A stretch of DNA of 5,813 nucleotides, taken from positions 1-5,813 of the forward strand of contig JAUVXN010000077.1 in NCBI GenBank assembly GCA_030603605.1. Direction: 5' to 3'. Made by a program: the position numbers and the translations under genes. Under the pieces are notes generated by a model. The model was not told the DNA's origin. It did not search any database and saw only the letters and a program-made list of their open reading frames with translations. Shown here one piece after another: positions 4,378 through 5,813 of this stretch. Source of the DNA: Dehalococcoidales bacterium. Its GTDB lineage: Bacteria; Chloroflexota; Dehalococcoidia; Dehalococcoidales; RBG-16-60-22. Every line of letters begins with the position of its first letter. The first letter of the stretch is position 1.

Positions 4378-5813
4378 ATGAGTTATTTTAGTAACCTAGA
4401 TAAGTTATGGGGAAAGGAAAACTCCAAGCCCCCTCAAAACAAAAACAAACAGCGCCCTATCCGATGGTGGCTTATTATCATTGCCGCACTGGTATTCCTT
4501 TTCATCATTGCCGCCATAGGTAAAGGCATTTACACCGAGTGGCTCTGGTTCAATAGTCTAGGGTTCAGCAGTATCTATACCACCATACTCACCACAAGAT
4601 TATGGCTTTTCGCTGTCGGTGCCCTCGCCTTCTTCGCCCTACTGGTATCGAATCTCTTCCTGGCACGGCGACTGTCTCCAGTAAGCGGAGATAACGTCTC
4701 CATTGGCCAAGGATTAGTGGTAGTGCGCCGCGTGCTGGACATCGGCATACTAGGGATGGCTATTTTTCTCAGCCTTATCTTCGGCCTGGTTACCTCTGGC
4801 CAGTGGGAAACAATTTTACGCTTCAGCAACGCAACCAATTTCAACATCACTGAGCCCCTGCTTGGGAGAGATATAGCCTTTTATATCTTCAACCTCCCTC
4901 TCTACCACTTCGTGCAGGGGTGGCTGATATGGGCTACGGTCATCATCCTGATTTTTACGGCTACTATTTACGGACTCAATATCGGTTTTCGCCGCGCCGC
5001 TTTTACCACCGCCATCAAGGGACACCTCTCCGTGCTGGGTGCCGTCATATTCTTTATCATTGCCTGGAGCTACCGACTCAAAATCTTTGACCTTCTCTAC
5101 TCCCGCCGTGGCGTAATATTTGGTGCCGGCTATACTGATGTCCATGCTCAGTTGTTGGCATGGCGGATTCTCATTGTTGTTGCCGTGATATCGGGCATGC
5201 TACTGCTAAGTGTCGTCCTCCGCCGCTGGAGACACTCGCTAATTATACCTGTAGGATTATGGGTTGTCTCCACCATTATATTTGGGAGCATCTATCCAGC
5301 ACTAGTGCAGAGGTTCCAGGTGGAACCCAGCGAGCTAGCCAGAGAAAGCCCCTACATTGAGCACAATATCCACTTCACCCGACTCGCCTTCGGGCTTGAC
5401 CAAATAGAAGAGGAGGATATTCCCATTGAACTGGCTCCCAGCGAGCAGGATATCGCCCAAAATAGTACCACTATGAATAACATCAGGTTATGGGACCACC
5501 GCCCCCTCAAGGATACCTATAACCAGATACAGTCAATAAGGCTATACTATGATTTTGTCGACATTGATGTTGACCGCTACCAAATTGACGGTGACTCCCG
5601 CCAGGTAATGCTAGCCGCCAGGGAGCTCTCACCGGAAAAACTTCCCTCTCAAGCCCAGACCTTGGTTAATCGACGCCTCCAGTTCACCCATGGCTATGGT
5701 ATCGCCATGAGTCCAACGATTGAGGTCAGTGAAGAAGGCTTGCCTAACTTATGGGTCAAGGATGTACCACCAATAGGCAAGATTGAGATAGAACGACCCG
5801 AGATTTACTATGG
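4378..5813 (+). CDS. UPF0182-family membrane protein, N-terminal part (open at the right edge)
   Basis: The frame from ATG at 4378 is open for 478 codons to the end of the window. Members of this family (COG1615) are usually about 900-1000 residues, so roughly half is present. A polar start (1-29) leads to hydrophobic helices at about 30-50, 74-96, 120-139, 180-199, 215-231, 261-281 and 286-306. These are the seven N-terminal membrane segments typical of the family. A large domain, probably extracytoplasmic, begins near 310. Family hallmarks visible are YTEWLWFNSLGF (52-63), LGRDIAFYIFNLP (162-174) and FTHGYGIAMSP (436-446), followed by GLPNLWVKDVPP and RPEIYYG at the edge. The molecular function of UPF0182 proteins is not known to me. 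It has its own strong promoter, so I see no functional tie to the nitrogen genes upstream. Nothing suggests truncation other than the window edge. Confidence 0.92.
   Translation, partial: MSYFSNLDKLWGKENSKPPQNKNKQRPIRWWLIIIAALVFLFIIAAIGKGIYTEWLWFNSLGFSSIYTTILTTRLWLFAVGALAFFALLVSNLFLARRLSPVSGDNVSIGQGLVVVRRVLDIGILGMAIFLSLIFGLVTSGQWETILRFSNATNFNITEPLLGRDIAFYIFNLPLYHFVQGWLIWATVIILIFTATIYGLNIGFRRAAFTTAIKGHLSVLGAVIFFIIAWSYRLKIFDLLYSRRGVIFGAGYTDVHAQLLAWRILIVVAVISGMLLLSVVLRRWRHSLIIPVGLWVVSTIIFGSIYPALVQRFQVEPSELARESPYIEHNIHFTRLAFGLDQIEEEDIPIELAPSEQDIAQNSTTMNNIRLWDHRPLKDTYNQIQSIRLYYDFVDIDVDRYQIDGDSRQVMLAARELSPEKLPSQAQTLVNRRLQFTHGYGIAMSPTIEVSEEGLPNLWVKDVPPIGKIEIERPEIYY

Noticed and set aside
4575..5145. 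Two minus-strand open frames (4575-4850 and 4816-5145)
   Set aside because: They are shadows of the UPF0182 gene, which is read through this region on the plus strand with clear family motifs. Their translations show no recognisable domain.
5160..5360. Plus-strand open frame of 66 codons
   Set aside because: It lies in another frame inside the UPF0182 gene, has no ribosome binding site support and its translation is of low quality.

Overview
The window looks like a chromosomal segment of an anaerobic, probably monoderm bacterium with moderate GC content. A member of Chloroflexota (Dehalococcoidia-like) is my best guess. It carries a bacterial copy of the mainly archaeal nitrogen regulator NrpR, an archaeal-type glutamate synthase-domain protein and a UPF0182 membrane protein. 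The taxon is inferred from gene content and was not tested by any search.

Left part, minus strand (1-1215): a TroA/ZnuA-type metal-binding lipoprotein (GTG start at 1215) is followed by a 57-residue cysteine-containing small protein (TTG start at 283). The first codons of a further gene, with an excellent ribosome binding site, run off the left edge. The first two genes read as a metal-uptake transcription unit. The ATPase and permease are not visible and could lie to the left.

Divergent control region (1216-1570): it holds a minus-strand promoter for the metal-binding lipoprotein gene with an imperfect 16-bp dyad just upstream. It also holds a near-consensus plus-strand promoter (TTGACA, 17 bp, TATAGT) for the glutamate synthase gene. 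A 24-bp dyad straddles the predicted transcription start of that promoter. Its core, GGAA-N6-TACC, has the form of the known NrpR operators of methanogens.

Centre, plus strand (1571-4257): an FMN-type glutamate synthase-domain protein of 530 residues is followed by an NrpR-type repressor of 331 residues (winged helix plus one NrpR domain). The repressor gene has its own extended -10 promoter, also overlapped by a perfect dyad. The simplest reading is a nitrogen-control module: the NrpR-like protein senses nitrogen state (2-oxoglutarate in the archaeal homologues) and represses the adjacent gene through the GGAA-N6-TACC site. The enzyme lacks both the glutaminase domain and the usual [3Fe-4S] cysteine motif, so its reaction is uncertain.

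Right part (4254-5813): two inverted repeats follow the repressor gene. A strong promoter (TTGACA, 16 bp, extended TATACT) comes next, then the first 478 codons of a UPF0182-family membrane protein with seven predicted membrane helices. This gene is open at the right edge. I found no RNA genes, mobile elements or CRISPR arrays.
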